A stretch of DNA of 64,000 bases from Anaerostipes sp. MSJ-23 (GCF_018918155.1 NZ_JAHLPY010000001.1:186001-250000); one strand, 5' to 3'. Shown: positions 45,515 to 55,513, counted from the first letter of the stretch. The notes: generated from the letters alone by a model not told the origin. A program made the numbers and translations.

Positions 45515-45652
45515 TCATCGAAAAAACAGACAATATCCAAGAAGCCAGCATGCCATGCAAAGAAGTACTTTCACAAACTCATCCTGAAGAAACAGACCCG
45601 TAATCAATCCAAGTCCAAAAAAGAAAATTGCGATTCCGCATACCCGTTTCAT
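45515..45652 (-). CDS. Small two-segment membrane protein (45 residues), unknown
   Basis: Not a gene I recognise by name. ATG 45650-45652 has GGGGAG four bases upstream; the frame stays open for 45 codons to TGA 45515-45517. The product is MKRVCGIAIFFFGLGLITGL followed by FLQDEFVKVLLCMACWLLG and YCLFFR: two hydrophobic helices joined by a short acidic turn, so probably a membrane hairpin. It is on the same strand as gerW, 50 bases after it but behind the gerW terminator, and a 15-base palindrome (45669-45683) lies just upstream. Its place after gerW hints at sporulation. Real coding is likely but not proven. Confidence 0.6.
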   Translation of the reverse strand: MKRVCGIAIFFFGLGLITGLFLQDEFVKVLLCMACWLLGYCLFFR

Positions 45653-45668
45653 AAATCTCCCCGCATAC

Positions 45669-45683
45669 TTCTGTAATACAGAA
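45669..45683. repeat. Perfect 15-base palindrome TTCTGTAATACAGAA
   Basis: Seven-base arms TTCTGTA and TACAGAA around one base, 17 bases before the small ORF. It could be an operator or a short RNA hairpin. Confidence 0.45.
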
Positions 45684-45687
45684 TATG

Positions 45688-45714
45688 AAAAAAAGAGTCA
45701 TTTTATGACTCTTT
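45688..45714 (-). terminator. Terminator at the end of gerW
   Basis: AAAGAGTCA (45692-45700) pairs with TGACTCTTT (45706-45714); the arm contains the gerW stop codon and on the - strand seven T follow. It also works in the + direction. Confidence 0.8.
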
Positions 45715-46080
45715 TTCCAGATCATCTACGATATCTTCCAGTGTTTCTTCTTTGTTTGTAAACTTATCAATCACATCTGGAACCATATCAAGAAGCTTTA
45801 CAATTGTTTCCTGATTTTTGACATTTACAAGCTTTGTCTGCCCATTGCGAATGACAAGAACCGCACTTGGTGTCAATTTTCCTCCAATTCCTCCGCCGCT
45901 TCTACTTTTTTTATCGCCACTCATATCTCCGGCACCCATACCAAAAGATACATCAACCAGCGGAAGAATAATGGTATCTTTAATATAAATTGGCTCTCCT
46001 ACCACTGTTTTTGATGTCATGAAACCTTCCATTCCATTAAAAAGAGAATGGACTGTATCACTAAAATTTTCTTTCCCCAT
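45703..46080 (-). CDS. gerW: GerW family sporulation protein (YtfJ)
   Basis: Forespore protein linked in Bacillus to germination with some germinants. The 125 residues show the family order: GMEGFMTSKTVVGEPI, IILPLVDVSFGMGAG, a glycine-rich turn SRSGGGIGGKLTPSAVLVI and an acidic end. I start at ATG 46078-46080 with AGGAGG six bases upstream; the frame two codons earlier begins with TTG. It follows the DUF2953 gene, as ytfI-ytfJ in Bacillus. Confidence 0.92.
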   Translation of the reverse strand: MGKENFSDTVHSLFNGMEGFMTSKTVVGEPIYIKDTIILPLVDVSFGMGAGDMSGDKKSRSGGGIGGKLTPSAVLVIRNGQTKLVNVKNQETIVKLLDMVPDVIDKFTNKEETLEDIVDDLEKES

Positions 46081-46082
46081 AA

Positions 46083-47027
46083 TCAACCTCCTATTATACT
46101 GATCACACGGTCTTTTTGCTTGATCAAATCTTTGTCTTTATATATTTTCCATAACAGACGCAAAATCTTATAACGCCTGATTCTTCCCGCTATAAGGATA
46201 TGCCCTTCGAAAGCCTTTCCTGTAAAATCAGGATTAATATCAAGATGATCCCCGTAAAGAGGAATTCCCATAGCAAGCCATCCAAGAATTTTCCCTGTTT
46301 GGGCAGGATCCTCCAGTCCAAAAGTAATTTCTCCTTCTAATTTCTGAGGTATCAAATACCGCAATACATTAAAAGCATAACTTTTTACTCTAAAAAAAGC
46401 CGCACATATTTTTTCATCTTCTGGCAAGCCTTTGATTGTTCCAATCTTGACGACTATTTTTTTCAATTTTTCAAATAAATTTTTTGCTTTTTTATAAAGA
46501 TTTTGAAAGAAAACACGAATTTTTTCTATTGGATTCTCTTTTTGCTCTTCCTTTTTTTCAGAAACCTCTCTTTGATCCTCCTGTTCCAAAGGCTCATCCC
46601 ATGTAAGTTCTAAAACATCCTGTGTATTTTTTTCTTCTTCTGAAGAAACGGCCACCATCGGTTCTTTTTCTTTTTTCTTTTCCATAGGTGGTTCTTTCTT
46701 CTCTGAAATCGTTGTCTTTTTTTTCTTTTTTACTACAACATCTTTTTTTTGTCTTCCAAAAACAGACCATTTTTCTGGATTGTTGTGATAAATTGGAATA
46801 CCGAGTATTCGAATCCAAAAAGAGAGATCTTCTTCGTAAGAAATTCTTGCCCAAATAAAAAACCATCGAACTCTTCCTTGAAATGTTGGCTTTTTTTCAT
46901 AATAAGAGCCTTCTGCCCGATAAGAAATTGGCAGAATCAAAAACAAAAGAAGAAGAAGGATCGGAATTAAAATGACAATTCCAATGATTTTCAATATGAA
47001 ACATAAGACACTTAATACGATACTCAT
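46083..47027 (-). CDS. DUF2953 domain protein (YtfI-like)
   Basis: Membrane-anchored protein of unknown function that regularly precedes gerW. A hydrophobic N-terminal segment (about 3-33) is followed by YRAEGSYYEKKPTFQGRVRWFF, a long Lys/Glu-rich linker (about 85-170) and the DUF2953 region with FGLEDPAQTGKILGWLAMG. I start at ATG 47025-47027 with GGAG seven bases upstream; the ATG overlaps the TGA of the upstream gene (ATGA), so translation is likely coupled. Confidence 0.85.
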   Translation of the reverse strand: MSIVLSVLCFILKIIGIVILIPILLLLLFLILPISYRAEGSYYEKKPTFQGRVRWFFIWARISYEEDLSFWIRILGIPIYHNNPEKWSVFGRQKKDVVVKKKKKTTISEKKEPPMEKKKEKEPMVAVSSEEEKNTQDVLELTWDEPLEQEDQREVSEKKEEQKENPIEKIRVFFQNLYKKAKNLFEKLKKIVVKIGTIKGLPEDEKICAAFFRVKSYAFNVLRYLIPQKLEGEITFGLEDPAQTGKILGWLAMGIPLYGDHLDINPDFTGKAFEGHILIAGRIRRYKILRLLWKIYKDKDLIKQKDRVISIIGG

Positions 47028-47341
47028 AAATCTTCTCCACAAAAATAAGTTGCTACTTTATTTATCATATCACATTCTGACAAATCATCCAATATCCGTC
47101 TTAATAAAACAAAAGCATCTTCTTGACTGGCAGCAATCCCAACAATCGTAAAATCTTCTGACTCATAAAAATCAGAAAGCAACTGTGCATACTCATAGAT
47201 CTCCAAAAACGCTGACTTCCATAAAGGAAGTGTGATGCAATAGATTTTAGGAATGCTTTTTTTATTCTTTATCTTTTGTAATATTCGTTCCTGTATCGGT
47301 TTTAAAATTTCTGTTATGTATACATTTTTCGCTATTTTCAT
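47024..47341 (-). CDS. Small conserved-looking protein of unknown function
   Basis: I do not recognise the 105-residue product. It is soluble looking, with a basic N-terminal third (KPIQERILQKIKNKKSIPKI), then a mixed alpha/beta part DFTIVGIAASQEDAFVLLRR and an acidic end. No cysteine cluster or membrane segment. AGGTG lies eight bases before ATG 47339-47341. Its stop overlaps the start of the DUF2953 gene by the ATGA arrangement, so it belongs to the gerW unit and may serve sporulation. Confidence 0.7.
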   Translation of the reverse strand: MKIAKNVYITEILKPIQERILQKIKNKKSIPKIYCITLPLWKSAFLEIYEYAQLLSDFYESEDFTIVGIAASQEDAFVLLRRILDDLSECDMINKVATYFCGEDL

Positions 47342-47356
47342 TGATTTTCACCTGTT

Positions 47357-47390
47357 AAAAAAAATGGGGATGTATTTGCTACATCCCCAT
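47357..47390 (-). terminator. Strong terminator of pyk
   Basis: ATGGGGATGTA (47364-47374) and TACATCCCCAT (47380-47390) form a perfect 11-pair stem with a five-base loop; on the - strand the stem is followed by seven or more T. Confidence 0.9.
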
Positions 47391-47411
47391 TTTATCATAT
47401 AATCTTGTCGA

Positions 47412-48845
47412 TTATTCACCAATTTTAACAACTTTCAGCATGTTTGTAACGCCTTTTCCACGGTGATCTGCAGGACCTCCTCCTGTCAGTACCAATACGT
47501 CATCTTTCTCTGCAAGTTTTGCATCCATTACGATCTCTGTTGCTTCATCCAGAAGTTCCTGTGTTGATTTTGCTTTATGAGACAGGAATGGACGAACACC
47601 CCAGTATAACTGCATTTTACGAACAATTGCTTCATCTGGTGATAAACCAATGATCTGTGCATCTGGTTTGAATTTTGATACGATTCTTGCTGTAAATCCG
47701 GACATGCTGGATGCAAGAATACATTTTGCATTAATGTTATGTGCAGTCTGTACTGCTGAGTAAGCAACTGCTGCAGAAATTCCACGGTGTACATAGATAG
47801 AACGGAAGTCTCTTACTTTAGAATCCAGATGGATTTCTGTAGAAATAGCGATCTGGTTCATCATACGAACAGCTTCTACTGGATATTTTCCTTTTGCTGT
47901 TTCACCAGATAACATAATTGCATCTGTTCCGTCATAAATTGCGTTTGCAACGTCTGTTACTTCAGCTCTTGTAGGACGTGGGTTACGGATCATAGAATCT
48001 AACATCTGTGTTGCTGTAACAACTGGTTTGAAAGCATTGTTACATTTCTTAATGATTGCTTTCTGCATAAATGGTACTTCTTCTGCAGGAATTTCAACAC
48101 CAAGGTCACCACGTGCAACCATGATACCATCAGAAGCATCGATGATCGCATCAATGTTTTCTACACCTTCTACGTTTTCAATCTTAGAAATAACACCAAC
48201 ATGCATATTATGTGCTCCGATGATTTCTTTGATTTCTTTTACAGCGTCTGCATTACGGATGAAAGATGCTGCGATATAATCAATTCCATTTTCCAGACCA
48301 AATTCAATATCATTTTTATCTTTTTCTGTAATTGATGGAAGATTTACTCTTACGTTCGGTACGTTAACACCTTTACGGCTTCCAAGCATTCCTCCATTAA
48401 CAATGTTACATACGATATCTGTTCCGTCTTTAATTTCTTTTACTTCAAGACCAATCAGACCATCATCGATTAAGATTGTGTTTCCTGCTTCAACGTCCTG
48501 AGGAAGTTCATCGTATGTAATGCTTACGATTTTATCTGTTCCTTTTACGTCTCTTGTTGTCAGAGTAAATTCTTCTCCTGTTTTTAATTCAACGTCATCA
48601 TCTGTTTCCAGTAATCCTGTACGAATTTCTGGTCCTTTTGTATCCAGAAGAATAGCAATTGGTAATCCAAGCTCTTCTCTGAATTTTTTGATTCTTTTGA
48701 TTCTTCCTAACTGTTCCTCGTGGTCACCATGAGAGAAGTTCAGACGTGCAATGTCCATACCTTCTATCATCAGCTGTTTTAATACAGCATCATCATCCGT
48801 TGCCGGACCCATAGTACAAATAATTTTTGTCTTCTTCGTTAGCAT
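47412..48845 (-). CDS. pyk: Pyruvate kinase
   Basis: Last ATP-forming step of glycolysis. Family motifs: TKIICTMGPATDDD at the N-terminus, IARLNFSHGDHEEQ, the signature MVARGDLGVEIPAEEVPFMQK and AIMLSGETAKGKYPVEAV. The 477 residues lack the extra C-terminal PEP-utiliser-like domain found in Bacillus Pyk. AAAGGAG lies before the ATG. It is followed by a strong terminator; the 42-base gap to the upstream gene is too short to place its promoter with confidence. Confidence 0.98.
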   Translation of the reverse strand: MLTKKTKIICTMGPATDDDAVLKQLMIEGMDIARLNFSHGDHEEQLGRIKRIKKFREELGLPIAILLDTKGPEIRTGLLETDDDVELKTGEEFTLTTRDVKGTDKIVSITYDELPQDVEAGNTILIDDGLIGLEVKEIKDGTDIVCNIVNGGMLGSRKGVNVPNVRVNLPSITEKDKNDIEFGLENGIDYIAASFIRNADAVKEIKEIIGAHNMHVGVISKIENVEGVENIDAIIDASDGIMVARGDLGVEIPAEEVPFMQKAIIKKCNNAFKPVVTATQMLDSMIRNPRPTRAEVTDVANAIYDGTDAIMLSGETAKGKYPVEAVRMMNQIAISTEIHLDSKVRDFRSIYVHRGISAAVAYSAVQTAHNINAKCILASSMSGFTARIVSKFKPDAQIIGLSPDEAIVRKMQLYWGVRPFLSHKAKSTQELLDEATEIVMDAKLAEKDDVLVLTGGGPADHRGKGVTNMLKVVKIGE

Positions 48846-48887
48846 AATAATCTCCTTTTACCTCATATATATATCAATGTTAATGAC

Positions 48888-49751
48888 TCACTTTTTCACA
48901 TGCTTATGGGTAAACAAATGATCTTGACAATATTCATAATCCCCATTGCATTTTGAACAATATCGAAATTCAAGTGTTGGATCGTCTAATTCTGTACGAT
49001 GACAAACTGCACATTCATGCATAGCCCCGTCTTTCTTTTTTGCAAAAGAAGACGATCCCTTCACCATTTTTTTCTTTGCCGCAGCTTTTCTTGCAAAAGA
49101 AGCACCTCTGTTGCGAATCCGCCTCATAGAAAAGAAAAATAGAAGAAAATTCAACATTGCCGCTATAACTGATACTTTTACCGAAATACCATATGCTGTA
49201 ATTCCTGACGATAAGAAAATATACAAAAGATAAATCCCATCTAGATAAGCAAGCCATTTCACACGGATCGGAACAATCATGTAAAGATATACTTGCATGT
49301 CTGGAAACATCATGGCATACGCTAAAAACATCGTCATATTTAGATAAAATGTGTCCATATATACTGCAGAAGCCGCAATATCCCCTTGAGAAAAATGCAG
49401 CACTGCATATGTAAGGAACGCTCCAAGGATTGTTCCTAACACTCCAATGAAATAATACATATTAAACCGGAAGCTTCCCCACACTTGTTCCAGCGAAGAA
49501 CCGATTGAATAATAAAATAATAACACAAAAATAATAAAAATTAAATTACTGCTTGGTGCAATCAAAAGAAAGGTAATAATTCTCCATACCTGTCCATGAA
49601 GAACCCAATAAGGGTTCAGTGCCAGCATTTCGTACATATTCGGATTGAGTCTTTCAAGAACAAATCCGATTGCATATAGCAATACGATAATCTTCGGCAA
49701 ATTCGGTATGGCATATTTTCCAAACTTTTCTTCCAGTTTATTTAACCACAT
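48888..49751 (-). CDS. Rhomboid-like membrane protein without the protease signature, C-terminal zinc-finger
   Basis: Six or so membrane segments in the rhomboid order, with the conserved WR motif (GQVWRIITFLL) and YYSIGSSLEQVWGSFRFNMYY, which place it in the rhomboid/derlin superfamily. The GxSG active-site serine loop is replaced by MTMFLAYAMMFPDMQVYL, and no TM6 histidine is evident, so it should be a pseudoprotease. After a basic linker (about 210-240) the end carries CAVCH, CSKC and YCQDH, with HKH, a probable zinc-binding module. corA lies 12 bases upstream and pyk 42 bases downstream. Substrate or partner unknown. Confidence 0.8.
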   Translation of the reverse strand: MWLNKLEEKFGKYAIPNLPKIIVLLYAIGFVLERLNPNMYEMLALNPYWVLHGQVWRIITFLLIAPSSNLIFIIFVLLFYYSIGSSLEQVWGSFRFNMYYFIGVLGTILGAFLTYAVLHFSQGDIAASAVYMDTFYLNMTMFLAYAMMFPDMQVYLYMIVPIRVKWLAYLDGIYLLYIFLSSGITAYGISVKVSVIAAMLNFLLFFFSMRRIRNRGASFARKAAAKKKMVKGSSSFAKKKDGAMHECAVCHRTELDDPTLEFRYCSKCNGDYEYCQDHLFTHKHVKK

Positions 49752-49763
49752 ATCAAACCTTTC

Positions 49764-50696
49764 CTAAAACATTTTCTTTTTTCCTAATACAATACCACCA
49801 ATCACAGTTAAGATTGCAGAAGCAACAATCAAAACCGCAAAACCATAAGGCTTGTCTGCCATAGGTACCGGGACATTCATGCCCCAGAAACTTGCGATCA
49901 TTGTTGGAATTGACATAACAATTGTAATCACTGCCAAAACTTTCATGACAATATTCAGATTATTAGAAATAACCGATGCATAGGCATCCATTGTTCCGCT
50001 TAAAATATTGCTATAAATATCTGACATCTCAATTGCCTGTTTGTTCTCGATAATAACATCATCCAACAATTCCTCATCTTCTGGATATTGTTTAATTTTT
50101 TCAATTTTTAAAAGCTTTTCCAAAACCAGCTCATTTCCACGAAGGGATGTGGAAAAATAAACCAAACTCTTTTCTAACTCTAAAAGTTCAATCAATTCTT
50201 GATTTTTTGTAGAAATATGAAGTTTTTTCTCTACTTCATCACTTTTTTTATCAATCGAACGCAGATATTGAAGATAAAGGGATGCATTCCGATAAAGAAT
50301 CTGAAGAATAAATCTTGTCCGTTTAAATGTCCAGAAATTTCTCACTTTTCCATCTCGGAAATCCATCAGAACCGGTGTTTCTACAAGACATACCGTAATA
50401 ATCACCTGATTTGTTAAAATAATACCACATGGGATTGTTACAAAATATTCTTTTTCTTTTCGCTCTTCCGTCACAGGAATATCCACGATGATCAATGTAT
50501 AATCATCTTCCACCTCAATACGGGAACGTTCTTCCTCATCCAGAGGAGCCTTAAGATGATCAAGGTCAATCTTATGTTCTCTGGAAATCTGCACCAGTTC
50601 AGAAGCTGTCGGATGAATTAACGATATCCAAGAACCTTCTATTGTTTCACTGACTTCGTTAATTTGATTATCCATGGTGCGGTAATACTTAATCAT
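49764..50696 (-). CDS. corA: CorA family magnesium transporter
   Basis: Pentameric divalent-cation channel of the inner membrane. A large acidic N-terminal cytosolic domain (about 1-245) is followed by two membrane segments at the C-terminus; the selectivity motif GMN is at 272-274 (FWGMNVPVP) and the protein ends in KKKMF. The 310 residues are normal. It is the first gene before the rhomboid-like gene; no Mg riboswitch is visible in the 56-base leader. Confidence 0.92.
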   Translation of the reverse strand: MIKYYRTMDNQINEVSETIEGSWISLIHPTASELVQISREHKIDLDHLKAPLDEEERSRIEVEDDYTLIIVDIPVTEERKEKEYFVTIPCGIILTNQVIITVCLVETPVLMDFRDGKVRNFWTFKRTRFILQILYRNASLYLQYLRSIDKKSDEVEKKLHISTKNQELIELLELEKSLVYFSTSLRGNELVLEKLLKIEKIKQYPEDEELLDDVIIENKQAIEMSDIYSNILSGTMDAYASVISNNLNIVMKVLAVITIVMSIPTMIASFWGMNVPVPMADKPYGFAVLIVASAILTVIGGIVLGKKKMF

Positions 50697-50752
50697 CCCG
50701 GTTCTCCCTTCCTTAAAATTTTTTCTGCGCGCTTTCTTCCATTATAAATAAC

Positions 50753-51097
50753 TCAATTTGCTTTGTCAATTAACAGTACTGTACCAACTGGTAGGGTCAA
50801 TTTCCTAATTTTTTTGTTAGTTTTTGCTAAATTTTCTACTGTTGTTTTGTTAGTTTTTGCTATCTCAACAATGGTATCCCCTTCTTTTACCACATATGGA
50901 ACAACTGCTCCTGAGATAACGGGTGTATATCCTGGAATACATAATTCATCACCAACTTGAAGATCATATACATTTACAAATGGATTATGTCTCATAATAT
51001 CTTTGACACGGATCCCATAATTTACTGCAATCTGATACAATGTATCCCTCTCTTTTACCACATAGACACTGCCTCTGCAACTATTTTGATCTGTCAT
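50753..51097 (-). CDS. Protein with two LysM domains
   Basis: The 114 residues consist of two LysM peptidoglycan-binding units: about 10-55 (YVVKERDTLYQIAVNYGI) and 67-112 (YVVKEGDTIVEIAKTNKTT), with nothing else attached. There is no signal peptide or membrane segment, so it may be a spore-coat or cortex-associated protein, as known for other short LysM proteins, or be released in another way. It is divergent from the activase gene. Confidence 0.85.
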   Translation of the reverse strand: MTDQNSCRGSVYVVKERDTLYQIAVNYGIRVKDIMRHNPFVNVYDLQVGDELCIPGYTPVISGAVVPYVVKEGDTIVEIAKTNKTTVENLAKTNKKIRKLTLPVGTVLLIDKAN

Positions 51098-51185
51098 TTT
51101 TCTTTCCTTTGCTTTTTTTATAGACTATGCCATCACATCATTTTGTTTCCATTATTTTCACCAAAAAAAATAATAATATTCCCTA

Positions 51186-51215
51186 TTTACAAAACCCAAC
51201 GATTTTATATATAAT
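51186..51215 (+). promoter_or_regulatory. Promoter of the activase gene
   Basis: -35 TTTACA (51186-51191), 18-base spacer, -10 TATAAT (51210-51215), 48 bases before the ATG. Confidence 0.65.
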
Positions 51216-51262
51216 AAGTAGTAATGCAAAAATGCAAATTTAGAAAGTAGGTATACGAAAAG

Positions 51263-54200
51263 ATGAAACGATTAGGAATTGATATCGGTTCAACAACCGT
51301 TAAAGTTGCTGTGATCGATGAACAACATAATATACTTTTCTCCGACTACCAGCGACATTTTGCAAAAATTCAGGAAACTTTAGCTTCCTTATTACGAAAA
51401 GCAAAAGACCAGATAGGAGAAACAACCTTTGCTCCGACCGTAACAGGTTCCGGTGGTCTTTCTATATCATCATATTTAGAAATACCTTTCTGTCAGGAAG
51501 TTGTGTGTGTATCCACAGCATTGCAGGATTACGCTCCACATACTGACGTTGCCATCGAACTTGGCGGGGAAGATGCAAAAATCATTTACTTTACACATGG
51601 TATTGATCAAAGAATGAACGGTGTATGTGCAGGTGGAACCGGTTCCTTTATTGATCAAATGGCTTCTCTGCTGCAAACAGATGCCGCAGGACTGAATGAA
51701 TATGCAAAAGATTATGACACAATCTATCCGATTGCTGCCAGATGTGGTGTATTCGCAAAATCAGATATTCAACCATTGATTAATGAAGGGGCAACAAAAC
51801 CAAATCTTGCCGCTTCTATTTTTCAGGCTGTTGTTAACCAGACCATCAGCGGTCTTGCCTGCGGAAAACCAATCCGTGGAAATGTAGCCTTCCTTGGAGG
51901 TCCTCTTCATTTCCTTACAGAGCTAAAAAATGCCTTTATCCGTACATTAAATTTAAAAGATGATGAAATTATCGCACCAACACATTCTCATCTGTTTGCA
52001 GCCGTTGGTGCTGCTTTAAACGCAAAAGAAGATGTCACTACTGATTTTTCTCATCTTTTAAAACAATTTGAACGAAAAATCCAGCTCAAGCAGGAAGTAG
52101 AACGTCTGGAACCACTGTTTTCAAGCCAGCAGGAATATGAACGTTTTGTTAAAGATCATAACCGCCATATCGTAAAACGTGGTGATTTATCTACATACAA
52201 AGGAAACTGTTATCTTGGTATCGATGCCGGTTCAACAACAACAAAAGTTGCTCTTGCAGGAGAAAACGGTGAACTTTTATACAGTTATTATAATAACAAC
52301 AATGGAAGCCCTCTTCATGCAGTTGTAGAAGCACTTCACCAAATTGATGAACAAATGCCTGAAACTGCAACCATTGTTTCTTCTTGCTCAACCGGCTATG
52401 GAGAACATTTGATCAAAGCTGCCTTAAACCTTGATTTTGGAGAAGTGGAAACGATTGCTCATTATTATGCGGCTGCTTTCTTTGATCCTGAAGTTGATTG
52501 TATCCTTGATATTGGCGGACAGGATATGAAATGCATCCGTATTAAAAACGGAGTTGTTGATGACGTGCAGTTAAATGAAGCTTGTTCTTCTGGATGTGGT
52601 TCCTTTATTGAAACCTTTGCAAAATCCTTAAATCACTCCGTACAAGATTTTGCCAAAGTTGCTTTAACTGCAGAACATCCAATTGATCTTGGGTCCCGTT
52701 GTACGGTATTTATGAACTCTAAAGTAAAACAGGCACAAAAAGAAGGCGCAAGCGTTGGTGATATTTCCGCCGGACTTGCTTACTCCGTTATTAAAAATGC
52801 TCTTTACAAAGTAATTAAACTTACCGATCCTTCCGATCTTGGAAAACATATCGTTGTACAAGGCGGTACTTTTTATAATGATGCCGTTTTACGAAGCTTT
52901 GAACGTATTTCTGGCTGTCATGCAGTCCGTCCAGATATTGCCGGTATCATGGGCGCATTCGGATCTGCACTAATTGCTAGAGAGCGCTATGAAAAAGGTA
53001 TGAAAACTTCTATGCTTCCAATGGAAGAAATCTTTGCTATGAGCGTCGATACTTCCATGACAAGATGTAAAGGTTGTACAAATCACTGCCTCTTAACAAT
53101 CAATAAATTTTCTAACGGACGCCGTTATATTACCGGTAACCGCTGCGAACGAGGAGTTGGAAAAGAGCCAAATGCTGATCATGTGCCAAACCTTTATGAT
53201 TTTAAACTTCATCGTACCTTTGACTACGAACCGCTTTCCGAAGAAAAAGCAACTCGTGGTGTGATTGGTATTCCAAGAGTTTTAAATATTTATGAAAATT
53301 ATCCATTTTGGTATACATTCTTCACAGACCTTGGATTCCGTGTCGTAATCTCTCCGGAATCTTCCCGCAAGATTTATGAACTTGGTATTGAATCCATCCC
53401 AAGTGAATCCGAATGTTACCCAGCAAAATTAGCCCATGGACATGTTATGTGGTTAATTAAGCGTGGAATCAAAGATATTTTCTATCCTTGCATTCCTTAT
53501 GAACGTGATGAAACAGAAGGGGCAAATAATCACTATAATTGTCCGATTGTTACTTCCTATGCAGAAAATATTAAAAACAACATGGAAGAATTAGAAACCG
53601 AACACATTAACTTTATGAATCCATTCCTTGCACTGGATAATGAGGAAGCTTTAAAATCACGTCTTCTGGAAGAATTAAATGTTCATTATGACTTAAATGC
53701 TGAAGAAGTCAATCGTGCCGTTACAAAAGCTTATAAAGAACTTGCACAGGTTCGTGATGACATTCGCAAAAAAGGAGAAGACGTACTTGCTTACCTCGCA
53801 GAAACTGGCCGCACCGGAATTGTTTTATGCGGACGTCCATATCATATTGATCCTGAAATCAATCATGGTATTCCAGAACTGATTAACTCTTACGGAATTG
53901 CCGTTTTGACTGAAGACTCCATTTCACATCTGTCTAAGGTCGAACGTCCATTAAATGTACAAGACCAGTGGATGTATCACTCCAGATTGTATGCTGCTGC
54001 AAACTATGCAAAAGCAAACAAACAGTTAGAAGTGATCCAGCTAAATTCCTTCGGATGCGGACTGGACGCCGTAACAACCGATACCGTTAAGGATATCCTA
54101 ACAAAATCCGGACGCATCTATACGGTATTAAAAATTGATGAGGTTAATAACCTAGGTGCTGCAAGAATTCGTATTCGTTCCTTAATTAGTGCCGTCCGTG

Positions 54201-55477
54201 TTCGTAAAAAACATAAGATTGAACCAAAACCAGTATCACCGGCAATTAAGCGTGTAGAATTCACAAAAGAAATGCGTAAAGACTATACACTTCTGGTACC
54301 ACAGATGTCTCCAATTCATTTTGAATTTCTGGAGCCTGCCTTAAAAGCCTGTGGATATAATGTAAAAGTTTTACAACAAGGCGGCATGGATGATGTCAAT
54401 ACAGGATTAAAATTTGTAAACAATGATGCATGTTATCCTTCTTTGATTGTCATTGGACAGCTGATGAATGCATTGCTTTCTGGAAAATATGATACGCGCA
54501 AAATCGCACTTGTTATTTCTCAGACCGGTGGTGGATGCCGTGCAACCAACTATATTAGTTTTATCCGCCGTGCTCTTGAAAAAGCAGGTTATGGATATAT
54601 TCCTGTTGTCGGATTAAGCGCCCAGGGAATTGAAAAAAATAGTGGATTTACATTTACACCAGGTTTGTTAAATCGTGCCGTACAGGCGATTATCTACGGT
54701 GATGTCTTTATGAGAACGGTTTACCATACAAGACCTTATGAGGCAAAACCAGGATCTGTAAATAAATTACATAGACGCTGGGCTGCCAAGTGTAAACGCG
54801 ATATTGTAAAAGGTAATTTCTTTACTTTCCAAAAAAATATTCGCGGAATTATTCATGATTTTGACCGGATTCCACTAAAGAATATCAAAAAACCTCGCGT
54901 TGGAATTGTTGGGGAAATCCTTGTAAAATTCCTTCCGGATGCTAATAACCATTTAGTAGAACTTCTGGAACGCGAAGGTGCTGAAGCTGTTGTCCCTGAT
55001 TTACTTGATTTCTTTATGTACAGCTTCTATAATAGCAACTTTAAATACCGCTATCTCGGAAAATCAAAGAAATCAGCAATGGTCAGCAACTCTGCAATTT
55101 GGCTTGTTGAACGCTACCGCCAGACTTTACGAAAAGAATTAGCCAAAAGTCATCGTTTTGAACCACCTGCCTATATCAAAGATTTGGCTTCCTACGCAAA
55201 GCCTTTTGTATCGATCGGAAATCAAACAGGAGAAGGATGGTTCCTGACTGGTGAAATGGTAGAATTGATCCACAGCGGTGCTCCAAATATCGTATGTACA
55301 CAGCCATTTGCCTGTCTTCCAAACCATGTTGTTGGAAAAGGTGTTATTAAAGAAATCCGTCAGGCATTCCCTGAAGCAAATATCGTAGCCATCGATTATG
55401 ATCCTGGAGCCAGCGAAGTCAATCAGATCAATCGAATCAAACTCATGCTTTCTGCAGCAGAGAAAAATATGGAATAA
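51263..55477 (+). CDS. Large 2-hydroxyacyl-CoA dehydratase activase-like protein (two ASKHA domains, DUF2229, HgdB-like end)
   Basis: A 1404-residue cytosolic iron-sulfur protein of the BcrAD/BadFG/HgdC superfamily. Domain 1 begins [15 protein letters not shown] and has the cluster motif CAGGTGSF (122-129). Domain 2 begins [15 protein letters not shown] (about 318) with CSSGCGSF (about 441). A cysteine motif CKGCTNHC follows near 600, then the DUF2229 part ([31 protein letters not shown]) and an HgdB-like C-terminal half with [22 protein letters not shown] and [10 protein letters not shown]. Family members transfer one electron at very low potential at the cost of ATP. It stands alone with its own promoter and a terminator; no dehydratase or CoA-transferase gene is near, so the substrate is unknown. 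Confidence 0.85.
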   Translation: MKRLGIDIGSTTVKVAVIDEQHNILFSDYQRHFAKIQETLASLLRKAKDQIGETTFAPTVTGSGGLSISSYLEIPFCQEVVCVSTALQDYAPHTDVAIELGGEDAKIIYFTHGIDQRMNGVCAGGTGSFIDQMASLLQTDAAGLNEYAKDYDTIYPIAARCGVFAKSDIQPLINEGATKPNLAASIFQAVVNQTISGLACGKPIRGNVAFLGGPLHFLTELKNAFIRTLNLKDDEIIAPTHSHLFAAVGAALNAKEDVTTDFSHLLKQFERKIQLKQEVERLEPLFSSQQEYERFVKDHNRHIVKRGDLSTYKGNCYLGIDAGSTTTKVALAGENGELLYSYYNNNNGSPLHAVVEALHQIDEQMPETATIVSSCSTGYGEHLIKAALNLDFGEVETIAHYYAAAFFDPEVDCILDIGGQDMKCIRIKNGVVDDVQLNEACSSGCGSFIETFAKSLNHSVQDFAKVALTAEHPIDLGSRCTVFMNSKVKQAQKEGASVGDISAGLAYSVIKNALYKVIKLTDPSDLGKHIVVQGGTFYNDAVLRSFERISGCHAVRPDIAGIMGAFGSALIARERYEKGMKTSMLPMEEIFAMSVDTSMTRCKGCTNHCLLTINKFSNGRRYITGNRCERGVGKEPNADHVPNLYDFKLHRTFDYEPLSEEKATRGVIGIPRVLNIYENYPFWYTFFTDLGFRVVISPESSRKIYELGIESIPSESECYPAKLAHGHVMWLIKRGIKDIFYPCIPYERDETEGANNHYNCPIVTSYAENIKNNMEELETEHINFMNPFLALDNEEALKSRLLEELNVHYDLNAEEVNRAVTKAYKELAQVRDDIRKKGEDVLAYLAETGRTGIVLCGRPYHIDPEINHGIPELINSYGIAVLTEDSISHLSKVERPLNVQDQWMYHSRLYAAANYAKANKQLEVIQLNSFGCGLDAVTTDTVKDILTKSGRIYTVLKIDEVNNLGAARIRIRSLISAVRVRKKHKIEPKPVSPAIKRVEFTKEMRKDYTLLVPQMSPIHFEFLEPALKACGYNVKVLQQGGMDDVNTGLKFVNNDACYPSLIVIGQLMNALLSGKYDTRKIALVISQTGGGCRATNYISFIRRALEKAGYGYIPVVGLSAQGIEKNSGFTFTPGLLNRAVQAIIYGDVFMRTVYHTRPYEAKPGSVNKLHRRWAAKCKRDIVKGNFFTFQKNIRGIIHDFDRIPLKNIKKPRVGIVGEILVKFLPDANNHLVELLEREGAEAVVPDLLDFFMYSFYNSNFKYRYLGKSKKSAMVSNSAIWLVERYRQTLRKELAKSHRFEPPAYIKDLASYAKPFVSIGNQTGEGWFLTGEMVELIHSGAPNIVCTQPFACLPNHVVGKGVIKEIRQAFPEANIVAIDYDPGASEVNQINRIKLMLSAAEKNME

Positions 55478-55513
55478 CTGCAAATTGCAATTCATTTTCT
55501 TTCAACATGAAAT

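Noticed and set aside
45470-45676. 68-codon + strand ORF after rpmB
   Set aside because: Begins inside the rpmB terminator and is antisense to the better supported small membrane ORF; no ribosome site.
51263-55477. Two genes joined by a sequencing error
   Set aside because: The frame is continuous, domain order matches known long activase proteins and no internal start with a ribosome site stands out.
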